A stretch of 64,000 nucleotides of DNA from JAEUKA01 sp035328405 (GCA_035328405.1 DAOLIT010000002.1:62001-126000); one strand, 5' to 3'; shown: positions 42,295-51,144, counted from the stretch's first letter. Notes: generated by a model from the sequence alone, not told the origin. Program-made: numbers and translations.

Positions 42295-44395
42295 GGGCGT
42301 CGAAGCAAGGGGGCCGGTCGATGGATTTGGGGGGCGCAGAGCCGGGCAAGATGTTTTGCAAATAGGCGTAGTCCGTATCGCAAAACACGGCTGGGCCGTC
42401 TGCCAACAATTCCGCCCGTTCTCGAAAACTCCGAAGCGAGCCGGGATTCATGATGCGCCCGCGCAGTGTTCCGTTGTTGTGGTACGAGGCCGACTCGCTC
42501 CCTGGATTCGCCAAACCCAGACTGTGCCCGAGTTCGTGCGTCATCGTCGTCCCGATCAAACTCCCGAGCACAAAAATCGCGCAGCTTACTTGCCGGGGCC
42601 GGTCCCCCTGATCAACGGGACACAGACTCCCGGACGACAATGCTGGCAAAAGTGTCGCTTCGCGCAGCGTCGCTGGACTGCCTCCTTGATCGGGCCGGAG
42701 CGGATCGAAAATAAGGTCGAAGACCTCCGAATCCGCAGGCGCGGCCTGAATCGACTCGACACTTCCGGGGTGCGCCGAAAAACCCAAAAGTTGCTCGGCA
42801 AACACGCCTCCGTAACCCGGCGAACCGTCGTTTTGCGTCACTGCATTCACACCCCCAATCCGGTCATACAGACGTTTGTTCGACCTGTCTCGGCCCGGTG
42901 TGTTGTCGTATCCCAAATACCCCAGACCGTTCGGATCGGGCCCCCCGATATCGACTTGCGCATACAGCGCGAAATCCTCGGGCAGCGCCGTTTCTTCGTC
43001 CGCTTCCCGAAACTCGACGTGTACGCCCAGATAATCGCGCCGAGCGACTTCCAGCACTCTCGCCCGCACCGCTCGGTCCACCGTCCGCAGGCCAAACAGG
43101 CGCAAGCTGTCCCGATACGAATCCAAAAACCGCACCACCACGACCTGTTTGGGCCGCAACAGAGACAGTTTCAGCGGCACCGACTTGCTCGACACCACTT
43201 CGGACCCGTTGTGCAGCGTCAGTGTCCCGGTGCCTGAAAACACGCCCGCTGCCTGCCGCAATCCCCCGCGCGGTTCCAGCGCCTGTCCCAGCGCATCCGT
43301 TTCATCCAGCACATACCGGCCCACCGGTCCAGACGGAAAACGCGGCACATATTCCACCACAAGGTCCAGCCCCACCGGAATCACCACCGGAGAACCCAAA
43401 AGCGAAAACTGCCCCTCCAAACGCAGCAGCGTCGCCTGTCCGGCTTGTCCCCCGACAAAGCCGGCGCCCTGTAGTTCGACATATTGGCCCACGCTCACCG
43501 CGCTCGGAAAGAGGCTGCTTAGCTCGGGCCGCACCTGTTGCACCGACACAGAACGCGCTGCCGATTCCGGGCGTGCCGCCTGCCCCGGCGGTTCATTCCG
43601 CAAACGAATCGAGCCCAAAAACTTGCCCGGACTTACGCCGTGAATCGCGGGCGAATACGCAAGCACTCCATGTTCCCGATCGAAACGGCCCTGCGGCAAA
43701 ACCGGAAGCACCACGTCCGACACCTTGCGTCCGTGTTGCGCGCACGGTTCGCGTTCTCCTTCCGGCAAAAAACACCCCGAAACCAGCGCCACCGTCCGTC
43801 CTTCGCCCCCGCCCAACAGCAGACCATCCCCATGCAGCAGCAACGCATCGTTCGGATGGACTTTGCCCGTCGTCCGCCACGGTGCAGACAGTTCCACCTG
43901 ATCCAACCTGGGCGACAGTTTCGGAAACAGTTTGAAGCGGACCTGGATCGGTTCTGTGATGTGTTCCTTTCGATCGATGAAACTCGCGACGACGATCCGC
44001 GCGTGCCCCGAAAAGTCCACGCTGTTTCCCAAAAGAGCCCCCAACATCTCTGTATCGACGAAACGGTGCGCCTCTTTGGAGTTTGTGTAATCCAGTCGCA
44101 GACGCACCTCGACGTTGCGTGGGGCCCCCTCTGGCGGCTGGCTCGTTCCCGAAAGCGACAGATACAACGCGCCTTCACCCGGCGGAGGCAACGCCCGCCC
44201 CGTCACCACCAGGTCCGAAGCGGGCAAAAGCGTCGTCGGTTGAAGCGACACAATCTCCAAACCGTACAAGTCTGCGTCCGGGTCCTCCAGCGGTTTTTCC
44301 GCCTCTCCGCAAGCCCCCAAACACAGGCCCAAACACAGGCCCAGAAACAGATCTGCCCAAAGCCTTGCCCAAAGCCTTGTCCCACCCCGCCTCAT
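42281..44395 (-). CDS. Large lipoprotein with metzincin-like HELGHSLGLAN motif
   Basis: About 704 residues from ATG 44395, overlapping the previous gene's stop (ATGA). The signal peptide, LWADLFLGLCLGLCLGAC, ends at the lipobox LGAC and is built from 12-bp tandem repeats. Several IPT/TIG or Ig-like regions follow (VSVGQYVELQGAGFVGGQAG near 350). Near residue 620, THELGHSLGLANPGSES followed by RGRIMNPGSLRSF resembles a metzincin zinc site and Met-turn. The third ligand position, normally His or Asp, is Asn, so catalysis is uncertain. It is either a surface protease or a non-catalytic relative. Confidence 0.72.
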   Translation of the reverse strand: MRRGGTRLWARLWADLFLGLCLGLCLGACGEAEKPLEDPDADLYGLEIVSLQPTTLLPASDLVVTGRALPPPGEGALYLSLSGTSQPPEGAPRNVEVRLRLDYTNSKEAHRFVDTEMLGALLGNSVDFSGHARIVVASFIDRKEHITEPIQVRFKLFPKLSPRLDQVELSAPWRTTGKVHPNDALLLHGDGLLLGGGEGRTVALVSGCFLPEGEREPCAQHGRKVSDVVLPVLPQGRFDREHGVLAYSPAIHGVSPGKFLGSIRLRNEPPGQAARPESAARSVSVQQVRPELSSLFPSAVSVGQYVELQGAGFVGGQAGQATLLRLEGQFSLLGSPVVIPVGLDLVVEYVPRFPSGPVGRYVLDETDALGQALEPRGGLRQAAGVFSGTGTLTLHNGSEVVSSKSVPLKLSLLRPKQVVVVRFLDSYRDSLRLFGLRTVDRAVRARVLEVARRDYLGVHVEFREADEETALPEDFALYAQVDIGGPDPNGLGYLGYDNTPGRDRSNKRLYDRIGGVNAVTQNDGSPGYGGVFAEQLLGFSAHPGSVESIQAAPADSEVFDLIFDPLRPDQGGSPATLREATLLPALSSGSLCPVDQGDRPRQVSCAIFVLGSLIGTTMTHELGHSLGLANPGSESASYHNNGTLRGRIMNPGSLRSFRERAELLADGPAVFCDTDYAYLQNILPGSAPPKSIDRPPCFDAPTDP
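44308..44382. repeat. 12-bp tandem repeats in a signal-peptide coding region
   Basis: The plus strand shows caggcccaaaca-type and agccttgcccaa-type units repeated side by side. On the coding strand they give LWAR/LWAD and LGLCLGLCLG. Replication slippage could lengthen or shorten the hydrophobic core in four-residue steps. Confidence 0.65.
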
Positions 44396-45078
44396 CCCGG
44401 CCTCCGCAGCACGATCACATAGCTTTTGCGCACGCTTTGTTTCGCCGCTTCCGCTTGCAACAAAAGCGGATACACCGTCCCTTGCGCGATCTGTTCCGCC
44501 GATGGACAAAACCGCAACGTCCCCGACAGAGCTTCGTCCTGCACCACCTCTGCATGTCGCACAGGTTCCACCAGCGACAGCGAAACCTGCGGCGAGCTAC
44601 TCGACTCCACCACCACCGCCACCTCTGCACACGCGGCCCTTTTCAGATCGAGCGTCGTGCCTTCCCCCACCGGCTCCCGAAATTTCGGCGGCTCTGCCCC
44701 CGCCTCTACAAACAGAGAAAGAGCCACCTGTCCTCTTTGCCCCAGGCTTTCCGCCCAAAACACCACGTCCAGCGCCCCCACATCCGTTGCGAGCGGCGTA
44801 AACCGCCACAGCGCCCGACCTCCGCTGTACGCGCTCAGCGTCGGCCTGCGAGCCCGTTCCGCCAGGTCTTTCCGATCCGGCGTCTCCCAACCAAACGTGA
44901 CCGCCTGCCCCGCCGGCACATCCGCCAAAAGCGGCACCACCGACTCGTGCGCCACCAACACCTGCGGAGGCGCAACCGCCGAAAGCCCAAGGCCCGCCGC
45001 CTCAGGCTGACACGCGCCCGCCGACAAACAAACCAAAGCGACCCCAAATCGGCGTTTCACGTCCCCTACCATACACAC
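44392..45078 (-). CDS. Small lipoprotein coupled to the metzincin-like lipoprotein
   Basis: A 228-residue protein with signal sequence KRRFGVALVCLSAGAC (lipobox SAGAC). The mature part appears to be two Ig-like beta-sandwiches, the first with PAGQAVTFGWETPDRKDLAERAR and LWRFTPLATDVGALDVVFWAES. ATG at 45078 or 45072 and a GTG just before KRRFG are all possible starts. Its stop overlaps the start of the 42281 gene, so the two are probably made together. I do not recognise the family; partnership with the larger lipoprotein is an inference from the coupling. Confidence 0.65.
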   Translation of the reverse strand: MCMVGDVKRRFGVALVCLSAGACQPEAAGLGLSAVAPPQVLVAHESVVPLLADVPAGQAVTFGWETPDRKDLAERARRPTLSAYSGGRALWRFTPLATDVGALDVVFWAESLGQRGQVALSLFVEAGAEPPKFREPVGEGTTLDLKRAACAEVAVVVESSSSPQVSLSLVEPVRHAEVVQDEALSGTLRFCPSAEQIAQGTVYPLLLQAEAAKQSVRKSYVIVLRRPG

Positions 45079-45120
45079 ATCCGCCCCCCAACAAACCGAT
45101 TTTTCCCCTCCAGGAACGGA

Positions 45121-46278
45121 TCAGGCTCGTTCGACGAGTGCCGCTGCACCCATTCCGCCGCCGATGCACATCGAGATGATGCCGAAGCGGCCTCCCTGGC
45201 GACGCAATTGCCGCAGCGCCGTCAGCGTGAGCCGTGCCCCCGTCGCGCCAAGCGGATGCCCAATCGCGATCGCCCCCCCGTTCACGTTCAGCTTTTCGGA
45301 AGGAATGCCAAGCTCCCGCGCACAATAAATCGCCTGGCTCGCGAACGCTTCGTTGAGTTCCCACACATCAATGTCCGCGACCGACATCCCGAGTTTCGAC
45401 AGAAGCTTTCGCACCGCCGGCACCGGTCCGATGCCCATGATTTCCGGCGGCACGCCCGCCACCGCGAAGCCTCGGAAGTAGCCCAAAAACCCGCCCGACT
45501 TGCACGTTTCCTTCGCGCACAGCACCAGCGCCCCCGCCCCGTCCGTCAGCGGCGAGCTGTTTCCCGGCGTCACCGAGCCCGTCGGGTCAAACGCCGGACG
45601 CAGGCCCGCAAGTTTGGCCGCATCCGTGTCTGCGCGCACAAGCTCGTCCCGGTCGAGCTTCACCGTGCGCGGTTTGCCCGTCTCATCGAACACCGTCGTC
45701 TCGACCGGCAGAATCTCGTCGTCGAAAAAGCCCGCCTGTTGCGCCGCGATCGCTTTGCGGTGGCTTTGGCAGGCGAAGTCGTCTTGCTCCGCCCGAGACA
45801 CCTGAAACTTCCGCGCCACGTTTTCCGCCGTCACGCCCATCGGCGTAAACAATTCCGGTCGTTCCTCGACCAGCCGAGGATTCAGCGACACTTTTGCGCC
45901 CGTCATCGGAATCATCGACATCGATTCCACGCCGCCCGCGACACCCACGTCGATCTGCCCCGTCGCAATCCGATCCGCCACGATCGCCTGCGCCTGCACA
46001 CCCGACGCGCAGAACCGGTTGATCGTCATCGCCGGAACGTCCACCGGCAGCCCAGCGCCCATGGCCACAAGCCGCGCCATGTTCATGCCCTGTTCCGCCT
46101 CGGGAAACGCGCTTCCCAGCACGACATCCTCGATGTCCGCAGGCGCAATCCCCGCCCGAGCCACTGCGCCTCGCACCACATGAATCCCCAGGTCATCGGG
46201 CCGCGTGTCTTTGAGCGAACCCTTTGCACCTCGACCAAACGGCGTTCTCACGCCCTGCACAATCACGACTTCACGCAT
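45121..46278 (-). CDS. Acetyl-CoA acyltransferase (thiolase)
   Basis: A 385-residue thiolase from ATG 46278 (MREVVIVQGVRTPFGRGAKG). The nucleophile Cys is in INRFCASGVQA. NEAFA, NVNGGAIAIGHPLGATGAR (catalytic His) and the second Cys in SMCIGGGMGAAALVE are all present. It catalyses thiolytic cleavage of 3-ketoacyl-CoA, or the reverse condensation. Together with the acyl-CoA dehydrogenase and hydratase in this window it would complete beta-oxidation-type steps, except 3-hydroxyacyl-CoA dehydrogenase. The longer frame to 46398 is an unlikely extension. Confidence 0.93.
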   Translation of the reverse strand: MREVVIVQGVRTPFGRGAKGSLKDTRPDDLGIHVVRGAVARAGIAPADIEDVVLGSAFPEAEQGMNMARLVAMGAGLPVDVPAMTINRFCASGVQAQAIVADRIATGQIDVGVAGGVESMSMIPMTGAKVSLNPRLVEERPELFTPMGVTAENVARKFQVSRAEQDDFACQSHRKAIAAQQAGFFDDEILPVETTVFDETGKPRTVKLDRDELVRADTDAAKLAGLRPAFDPTGSVTPGNSSPLTDGAGALVLCAKETCKSGGFLGYFRGFAVAGVPPEIMGIGPVPAVRKLLSKLGMSVADIDVWELNEAFASQAIYCARELGIPSEKLNVNGGAIAIGHPLGATGARLTLTALRQLRRQGGRFGIISMCIGGGMGAAALVERA

Positions 46279-46419
46279 GGCGGCAGTCTGCGCCAAACCG
46301 TCCCCCCTGACAAGCACCCTCTCACCCCAAAAGCCCACCTTTGGCACAAACTCCCCCGCTCCTCCCTGACCAACGGTCCAGGCGTCACCTTTGCCCAAAC
46401 CACGACAAAAGGCACGCTT

Positions 46420-47673
46420 TCAGCTCAACATGCCAGAGGCGAACAAGACGCCCAGGTCAGGCTCACCTTGTTTCCAAGTTCTGAGTGCTGGATGGCGATC
46501 GCCGGACACGATATCCGTTGCCCCATGCGGATCTTTTGCAAAACAGAGAATCTCAGAGGGTTTCAGCAAATTCAGCGCGACCGGACTGTGTGTCGCAATC
46601 AGCACCTGGCTCGCATACATCGACGATAAGGATTGCAATACCGTTTGAATGGCACGCAGATGGATGCCATTTTCCGGCTCTTCGATCAGAAACACGCCCT
46701 CTATCTCATGCAGATAGGCGCAAATTGTCAGGGCCAAAAGCCGCAGGGTTCCATCTGAAGCCAGCCAAGACGGCACTTTGGCACCGCACTGATACTCGAT
46801 CATGAGATACCGGTGTTTGTCTTCCGGGCGCTCAATCGTATCGATGTCTTTGATGTCTTCCAGCGCCGTCCGAACGTGATCAAGCCACGCCTGAAATCTC
46901 TGTGTGTCTTTTCGCAATTCAGCGATGACCCAAGGCAAATTTGAGCCGTCGGTTTGAAAACGCCGTCCAAGGCCAGGTGGGCTCGGCTGACGAATGATTT
47001 TGCTGTTCAACACAAAGGACTGGATTCCTTTTTCGAGGAAACCACGAAACCAAGTGCTGACCGGGAAGCTATACACATCTGCCGGAACATTGGCCAAGGC
47101 CGACCTTGTTCTTCCCAGCCTGAACGAGGGCACATAAGACTTCCCCCCTTCTGGATAGTAGTCGTTGCCTCCCAGTGTCTTCTTCAGAAGCGCGTTCATC
47201 GCTTTGTGTTTGTTTGACAGGATATTCGGCATGTTCGTTTGAGGTGCCGGAAAAAGGTCCCGCTGCTCCGGTTGTGGTTGGGGAAGACCACAAAGCCACA
47301 AAGTCTCTCCATTTAGGCCGATTTCGTTTGACGCGATATCTATGCCGACTTCCAATTCATACCGTACATGGCCAAATCGCTGCTTGTTTTGTGCCAATTT
47401 CCCTTTTACATGGCTTGGAATCTCGGCCTCGACCGCCAATTGAAAACTCTCCCCTTCTCCCATCCAGAGTAATTTCTCAAAATTCCTGCTTCGGTCTTGC
47501 ACCGTTTCCAGGACATCGCCCCGATTGTTCATGAGTTGACCCAGAAGCTCGATGACATCTAGAAACGTCGTTTTGCCGCTCGCGTTTGGACCCACCAATG
47601 CGCGAAAGCGCCCCAGCGATTGGTCCACAGACTTGAGACATCGGAATGCGCGGGTTTGGATACGAGTAAACAC
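46420..47673 (-). CDS. AAA_21/OLD-like ATPase, candidate conflict-system component
   Basis: A 417-residue ABC/SMC-type ATPase without a nuclease domain. Walker A is ALVGPNASGKTTFLDV (28-36); a long insertion follows. The C-terminal half has GTLRLLALTICAYLHEIEG, Walker B VFLIEEPENGIH, and the D-loop/H-loop SQVLIATHSP. This is the AAA_21 family, common in defence and toxin-antitoxin loci; the partner often seen (DUF4276/TOPRIM protein) is missing downstream. The start is GTG 47673, six bases after a TGCTAGGTT box. It is divergent from a HEPN-like and KGGVGR-ATPase pair across a repeat array, hence the proposed link. The DNA is about 50-55 percent G+C. Confidence 0.82.
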   Translation of the reverse strand: MFTRIQTRAFRCLKSVDQSLGRFRALVGPNASGKTTFLDVIELLGQLMNNRGDVLETVQDRSRNFEKLLWMGEGESFQLAVEAEIPSHVKGKLAQNKQRFGHVRYELEVGIDIASNEIGLNGETLWLCGLPQPQPEQRDLFPAPQTNMPNILSNKHKAMNALLKKTLGGNDYYPEGGKSYVPSFRLGRTRSALANVPADVYSFPVSTWFRGFLEKGIQSFVLNSKIIRQPSPPGLGRRFQTDGSNLPWVIAELRKDTQRFQAWLDHVRTALEDIKDIDTIERPEDKHRYLMIEYQCGAKVPSWLASDGTLRLLALTICAYLHEIEGVFLIEEPENGIHLRAIQTVLQSLSSMYASQVLIATHSPVALNLLKPSEILCFAKDPHGATDIVSGDRHPALRTWKQGEPDLGVLFASGMLS

Positions 47674-47679
47674 GGGGCG

Positions 47680-47688
47680 AACCTAGCA
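47680..47688 (-). promoter_or_regulatory. Extended -10 box before the AAA ATPase gene
   Basis: TGCTAGGTT on the minus strand, six bases before GTG 47673. It supports both the GTG start and a leaderless transcript. Confidence 0.42.
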
Positions 47689-47715
47689 GTCGTGGGAGAG
47701 ACCTTCAACCTTTTA

Positions 47716-47754
47716 GACCCAACGTCGCCCAGAAAACCGGCGACGTTGAGGGTC
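47716..47754. other. Long imperfect stem-loop beside the 42-bp repeat array
   Basis: The arms AACGTCGCC (47721-47729) and GGCGACGTT (47739-47747) pair perfectly around a nine-base loop. Flanking GACCC and GGGTC extend the stem across a two-base bulge. The right arm is also the beginning of the first tandem repeat. Confidence 0.75.
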
Positions 47755-47893
47755 CCGACCCAAAACGGAGCATGAAAAACCCGCGACGTTGAGGGTCCAG
47801 ACCCAAAACCGAGCATGAAAGCCCGCGACGTTGAGGGTCCAGACCCAAAACCGAGCATGAAAGCCCGCGACGTTGAGGGTCTCCACCCAAAAA
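47741..47893. repeat. 42-43 bp tandem array (3 full copies plus a partial) between divergent genes
   Basis: Units begin CGACGTTGAGGGTC at 47741, 47784, 47826 and 47868. Copies 1-3 contain a palindromic core (GGGTC-cc/ca-GACCC) and gagcatgaaa; copy 4 is decayed (GGGTCTCCACCC). There are no unique spacers, so it is not CRISPR. It lies in the 298-base region between the AAA ATPase (start 47673) and the HEPN-like gene (start 47972), where it could act as an operator array. Frames on the minus strand are open through it (14-residue period), but I do not call a gene. Confidence 0.82.
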
Positions 47894-47971
47894 GGATTCT
47901 GATTGGGAACCAGACAGTATCCCTTGCGGAAGGGTTGCGCTTTGTGCAGTCATGGCCTGTGTTTTTCAGCC

Positions 47972-48400
47972 ATGACCAAGCTCCATGTCACCCAGCAAGA
48001 AATCGGGCACGCATTCCGAATGCACAGAAAGTTCTATGAAATCACCGACGGTTCCCGGCATCCACCCGGCCCGCCAGCGATGAGCCGTCGTCTGATCCTG
48101 TGCTATGCGGTCGAATGTGGTCTGAAACACAAGTTGATGCGGGACAGGAACCTGAAAGACACCAAACAAGTCGAAGAGGCGGTCGGGCTTCACCACGATC
48201 TTGGGCGCTACATCAAGGAAGCCAGACTCTCGGCTGACCTCGCGCTCTCGGCCATCCAAGCGATGAAAACCCCTCCATGCCGACCGAGCCGGCATGTGCA
48301 GCCATCGCAACTTCACGAGGCGTTTCGTTATGGCGTGGAGCTTGCTCAGGAAGCGCATCTTGTCGAACAACTCAAACGAGTTCTCAAGGTTTGCGAATGA
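47972..48400 (+). CDS. HEPN-like small protein coupled to KGGVGR ATPase
   Basis: A 142-residue, all-helical-looking protein. The stretch RRLILCYAVECGLKHKLM, followed by GLHHDLGRYIKEARLS and the C-terminal QLHEAFRYGVEL, resembles the HEPN/DUF-type pattern (helix with AxECxLK, then HDL). The RNase motif R-x4-6-H of catalytic HEPN toxins is not evident, so it may be a non-catalytic or sensor member. ATG 47972 has no ribosome site. The stop overlaps the next ATG (ATGA 48397-48400), so the two proteins are made together. A longer frame from 47903 runs towards the repeats and is unlikely. Confidence 0.62.
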   Translation: MTKLHVTQQEIGHAFRMHRKFYEITDGSRHPPGPPAMSRRLILCYAVECGLKHKLMRDRNLKDTKQVEEAVGLHHDLGRYIKEARLSADLALSAIQAMKTPPCRPSRHVQPSQLHEAFRYGVELAQEAHLVEQLKRVLKVCE

Positions 48401-51144
48401 ACACGACCAAACTCTATAGCTGGGTGGATGTAGACGCGGAACTAGAGACGCAGCGACTCAAAGGCCAGTGGCCCAAGGGCCTTGTGCGCGCGTCGGCGTA
48501 TTACGATGGCTTGTCGCTGTCTTTGAACCAGGCGTCTGCGGAACAGGAGGTTTCCGACTGGCTGTCGCGTTGGTTCATGGAACGGTACGAGCCAGGCGAA
48601 GACCCCGCCCTGCTTCTGGAAGCCGCTGTCGGCCAGCAGCGAAAATTGCCGGTTTTCTTCGAGGTAGAAGAGGAAGAAAGTGCGCGCATCGCACAGCCGA
48701 CCACGTTGACTTGGCGACGCTTGGCGCTCCTTCCTGACGAAAAGCATCGCGACCCCAAGATCCCGGTTCAGTGTCCGAGTCCATTTCCCGAAGGAACGCC
48801 GCCTATCGTCGCATTCTATTCGTTCAAAGGCGGGGTGGGCAGGACGGTGCATTTGTGTGCGCTGTTTCAAGATCTGTGGAGGCGCAAGCAGCGTGTGCTG
48901 CTCATCGATGCGGATTTGGAAGCACCGGGTCTTTCTGTGCTCGCCGAAAAGGAGGGCCGAGGCGTACCAGAAATTTCGCTTGTGGATGTTTTGGCGCTTG
49001 CTCACGGGGAAGCAAGTTCAGGTTGGCCCAGCACGCTGTCGCTGTGTGTGCAGAAACTGCGAAGCCAACCGCTTCGGTTTGGCGGCACGGAGCACTACCT
49101 GCTCCCGACCTATCGGCATATGGAACAGGCCCTTTTGCTGGACGTGCGCCCAGAGCACCTGACCCAGACACCACAAACCGCTTGGCGACTGGGAGACCTT
49201 TTTGCCGCGCTGGGAAAAACGCTGAATGTGGATGTGATTCTCATCGATTTGCGCGCGGGGCTTTCGGAAATGGCCTCCTCGCTTCTGTTTGATTCCCGGC
49301 TGCACCGCGTTCTTGTGACCACCTTGGGTGTGCAGTCTCGCCTGGGGACACAACTGGTCTTGCGCGAGCTTGGCAAACTGTTGCCGCCCGACAACCGCGT
49401 AGATTTGTTCGATCCCGAAGTGATCCTCTCGATGCTCAATTCCGAACGGATGGACAACGAAAGCAGGCTCGCGGAACTTCGCAACGAATTGGAAAACGCC
49501 TATCCGGCACCGCCTGCGGCCCCGACGATCGACTGGGACGGCCCACCCGCCCGACTCGAGATCACGCCTCGTCACCAGACGCGGTTTTATGACGCGCTGC
49601 TCAATGCCGAAACGCTCTCGGATTTGTTTGTGCGCATGAACGGTGGCTTGGGCGCAGAGGTTCATGAACTGGTCGAACAGGAGTGGAAGGACTTTTTGTT
49701 GGTCCCGCCCAAGCCTCCCGAGCCTGCTGTGCGGCCACCTTCCGCGTCGCAGGCGCAGCAGGACCGAGACGCCCTCATCGCTGCGGCCAAGCGACTGGAA
49801 TACGCCGAACGAACGCAGGCAGGGGTTCACTTTTTGGTCACGAGACCTCTTCAAAACTTGGCCCAAGCGTTTGAAGTCGAGCTTCCACGCGCCGTCGTGC
49901 TGGGCCCAAAAGGCGCGGGCAAGACGTTTCTGTTTTTGAACATCGTTGCGGGTCGGCGCTGGTCTGCTTTTGTGGAAAAAACCCTCGGTCGGAAATCGCC
50001 AGTCCAGCAGGAATCCCTGATTTGGCCGCTGAGTTGGCCTCGGACGACAAATTCCACCATGAACGACGAGATCAAATCCTGCGCCAGAGATTGTCGAGCC
50101 CGCCTCGGGTTGTCGGAACCTTCGACGTGGGAACTGTCCCAGTTGCGAGAGCGTTTGGACGAAGAAAAGTCCCAAGGTTCCAAGCACGAGACGGTTTGGC
50201 AGACGTTTTGGTTTTCCGTGTTGGCCGACTCTCTTGGTGTTCCGCGACAGGCCGACGAGGAACCTGCTCGGGCTCTTGCACAGTTTGTCAAAAACGCGAC
50301 TGCCCAACTCGTCGTCGTGATGGATGGATTGGAGGAGCTTTTTCCAAACATCAGGGGGAATGAAACCGAGCAGGTTGCCCTTCGTGCGCTGCTGCAAGGC
50401 GTACCTGAGCGACTCGGCTCATTTCCCGACAAGCCGCTCGGGCTCTTGGTGGTGGTTCGAGACGATGTGGCCGCTTCGGCGATCCGGCAGAATTTCGGAC
50501 AATTCAGAAGCAGTTACGAACCGTATGCCCTGCGCTGGGATGCTGAGGAATCGCTGCGCTTGGCTCTGTGGCTGGCCCTGGACGCCAAAGTCAGTGTGTT
50601 TTCTGCACGTGAGCTGCCCATGGATCGCATGGATCAGCTCATCTCTTACGATCTGCACAAGCATCTCGTGGAACTTTGGGGCTACAAGCTGGGGCCTCAA
50701 CAATCCAGGGAGGCGCGCAGCACGCCTTATGTTTTAAGCGCGCTGGCCGATTTCCAAGGCCGGATTCAGGCTCGCGACATGGTGAGGCTGATCTTGAAAG
50801 CCGCCGAGCAAAGCCGGGCATCCAAAGAAGCTATGCCCCTGCTCATTCCGAGTGCCATGCGGAAAGCGCCCGATTTTTGTGGGGTAGAGAAGCTTCGCGA
50901 GCTGCTCGAAGAGGTCGTGGACCTGGAAGGCCCGGTGAAGAAACTCCGGGAAAACCGCAAAGCCGAAGAGCGCTCAAGTCCCTTTGATCCGGCGGCGTTT
51001 CAACTGACGGCGGACGAGGTGCAGCACCTTGAATCGACCGGGCTTGTCAAAAAGCAGGGAGAAAAATACGTGCTGACCGAGTTGCTGCGGCGCGGTCTCG
51101 GGTTTGCGGCACCTCGGGGACGCCCCAAAATCCTCGGCTTGTGA
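48397..51144 (+). CDS. Dual P-loop protein: KGGVGR-variant ParA-type ATPase plus STAND/AAA-like domain
   Basis: A 915-residue protein. Residues 1-135 are an N-terminal region without a clear match. Residues 136-430 are a MinD/ParA-like ATPase with a deviant Walker A FYSFKGGVGRT (144-150), where Arg replaces the usual Lys, and VLLIDADLEAPGLS (168-180). After a Pro-rich linker comes a second NTPase: VVLGPKGAGKTFLF (Walker A 503-510) and LVVVMDGLEELF (Walker B about 639-649). The C-terminus looks like a winged helix (LTADEVQHLESTGLVKKQGEKYVLTELLRRGL). KGGVGR-motif ATPases are a known group tied to conflict systems; the exact function is unknown. It is coupled to the HEPN-like gene. Confidence 0.8.
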   Translation: MNTTKLYSWVDVDAELETQRLKGQWPKGLVRASAYYDGLSLSLNQASAEQEVSDWLSRWFMERYEPGEDPALLLEAAVGQQRKLPVFFEVEEEESARIAQPTTLTWRRLALLPDEKHRDPKIPVQCPSPFPEGTPPIVAFYSFKGGVGRTVHLCALFQDLWRRKQRVLLIDADLEAPGLSVLAEKEGRGVPEISLVDVLALAHGEASSGWPSTLSLCVQKLRSQPLRFGGTEHYLLPTYRHMEQALLLDVRPEHLTQTPQTAWRLGDLFAALGKTLNVDVILIDLRAGLSEMASSLLFDSRLHRVLVTTLGVQSRLGTQLVLRELGKLLPPDNRVDLFDPEVILSMLNSERMDNESRLAELRNELENAYPAPPAAPTIDWDGPPARLEITPRHQTRFYDALLNAETLSDLFVRMNGGLGAEVHELVEQEWKDFLLVPPKPPEPAVRPPSASQAQQDRDALIAAAKRLEYAERTQAGVHFLVTRPLQNLAQAFEVELPRAVVLGPKGAGKTFLFLNIVAGRRWSAFVEKTLGRKSPVQQESLIWPLSWPRTTNSTMNDEIKSCARDCRARLGLSEPSTWELSQLRERLDEEKSQGSKHETVWQTFWFSVLADSLGVPRQADEEPARALAQFVKNATAQLVVVMDGLEELFPNIRGNETEQVALRALLQGVPERLGSFPDKPLGLLVVVRDDVAASAIRQNFGQFRSSYEPYALRWDAEESLRLALWLALDAKVSVFSARELPMDRMDQLISYDLHKHLVELWGYKLGPQQSREARSTPYVLSALADFQGRIQARDMVRLILKAAEQSRASKEAMPLLIPSAMRKAPDFCGVEKLRELLEEVVDLEGPVKKLRENRKAEERSSPFDPAAFQLTADEVQHLESTGLVKKQGEKYVLTELLRRGLGFAAPRGRPKILGL

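Noticed and set aside
44083..46629. 848-residue plus-strand frame
   Set aside because: Antisense to two lipoproteins and the thiolase; extremely Arg/His/Pro-rich with no recognisable domain.
47741..47893. CRISPR array
   Set aside because: Units are contiguous 42-43 bp repeats without unique spacers and no cas genes are near.
47559..47953. Minus-strand frames through the repeats (GFGSGPSTSR-type peptide repeats)
   Set aside because: Open only because 42 is a multiple of three; they overlap the AAA gene start and lack start signals.
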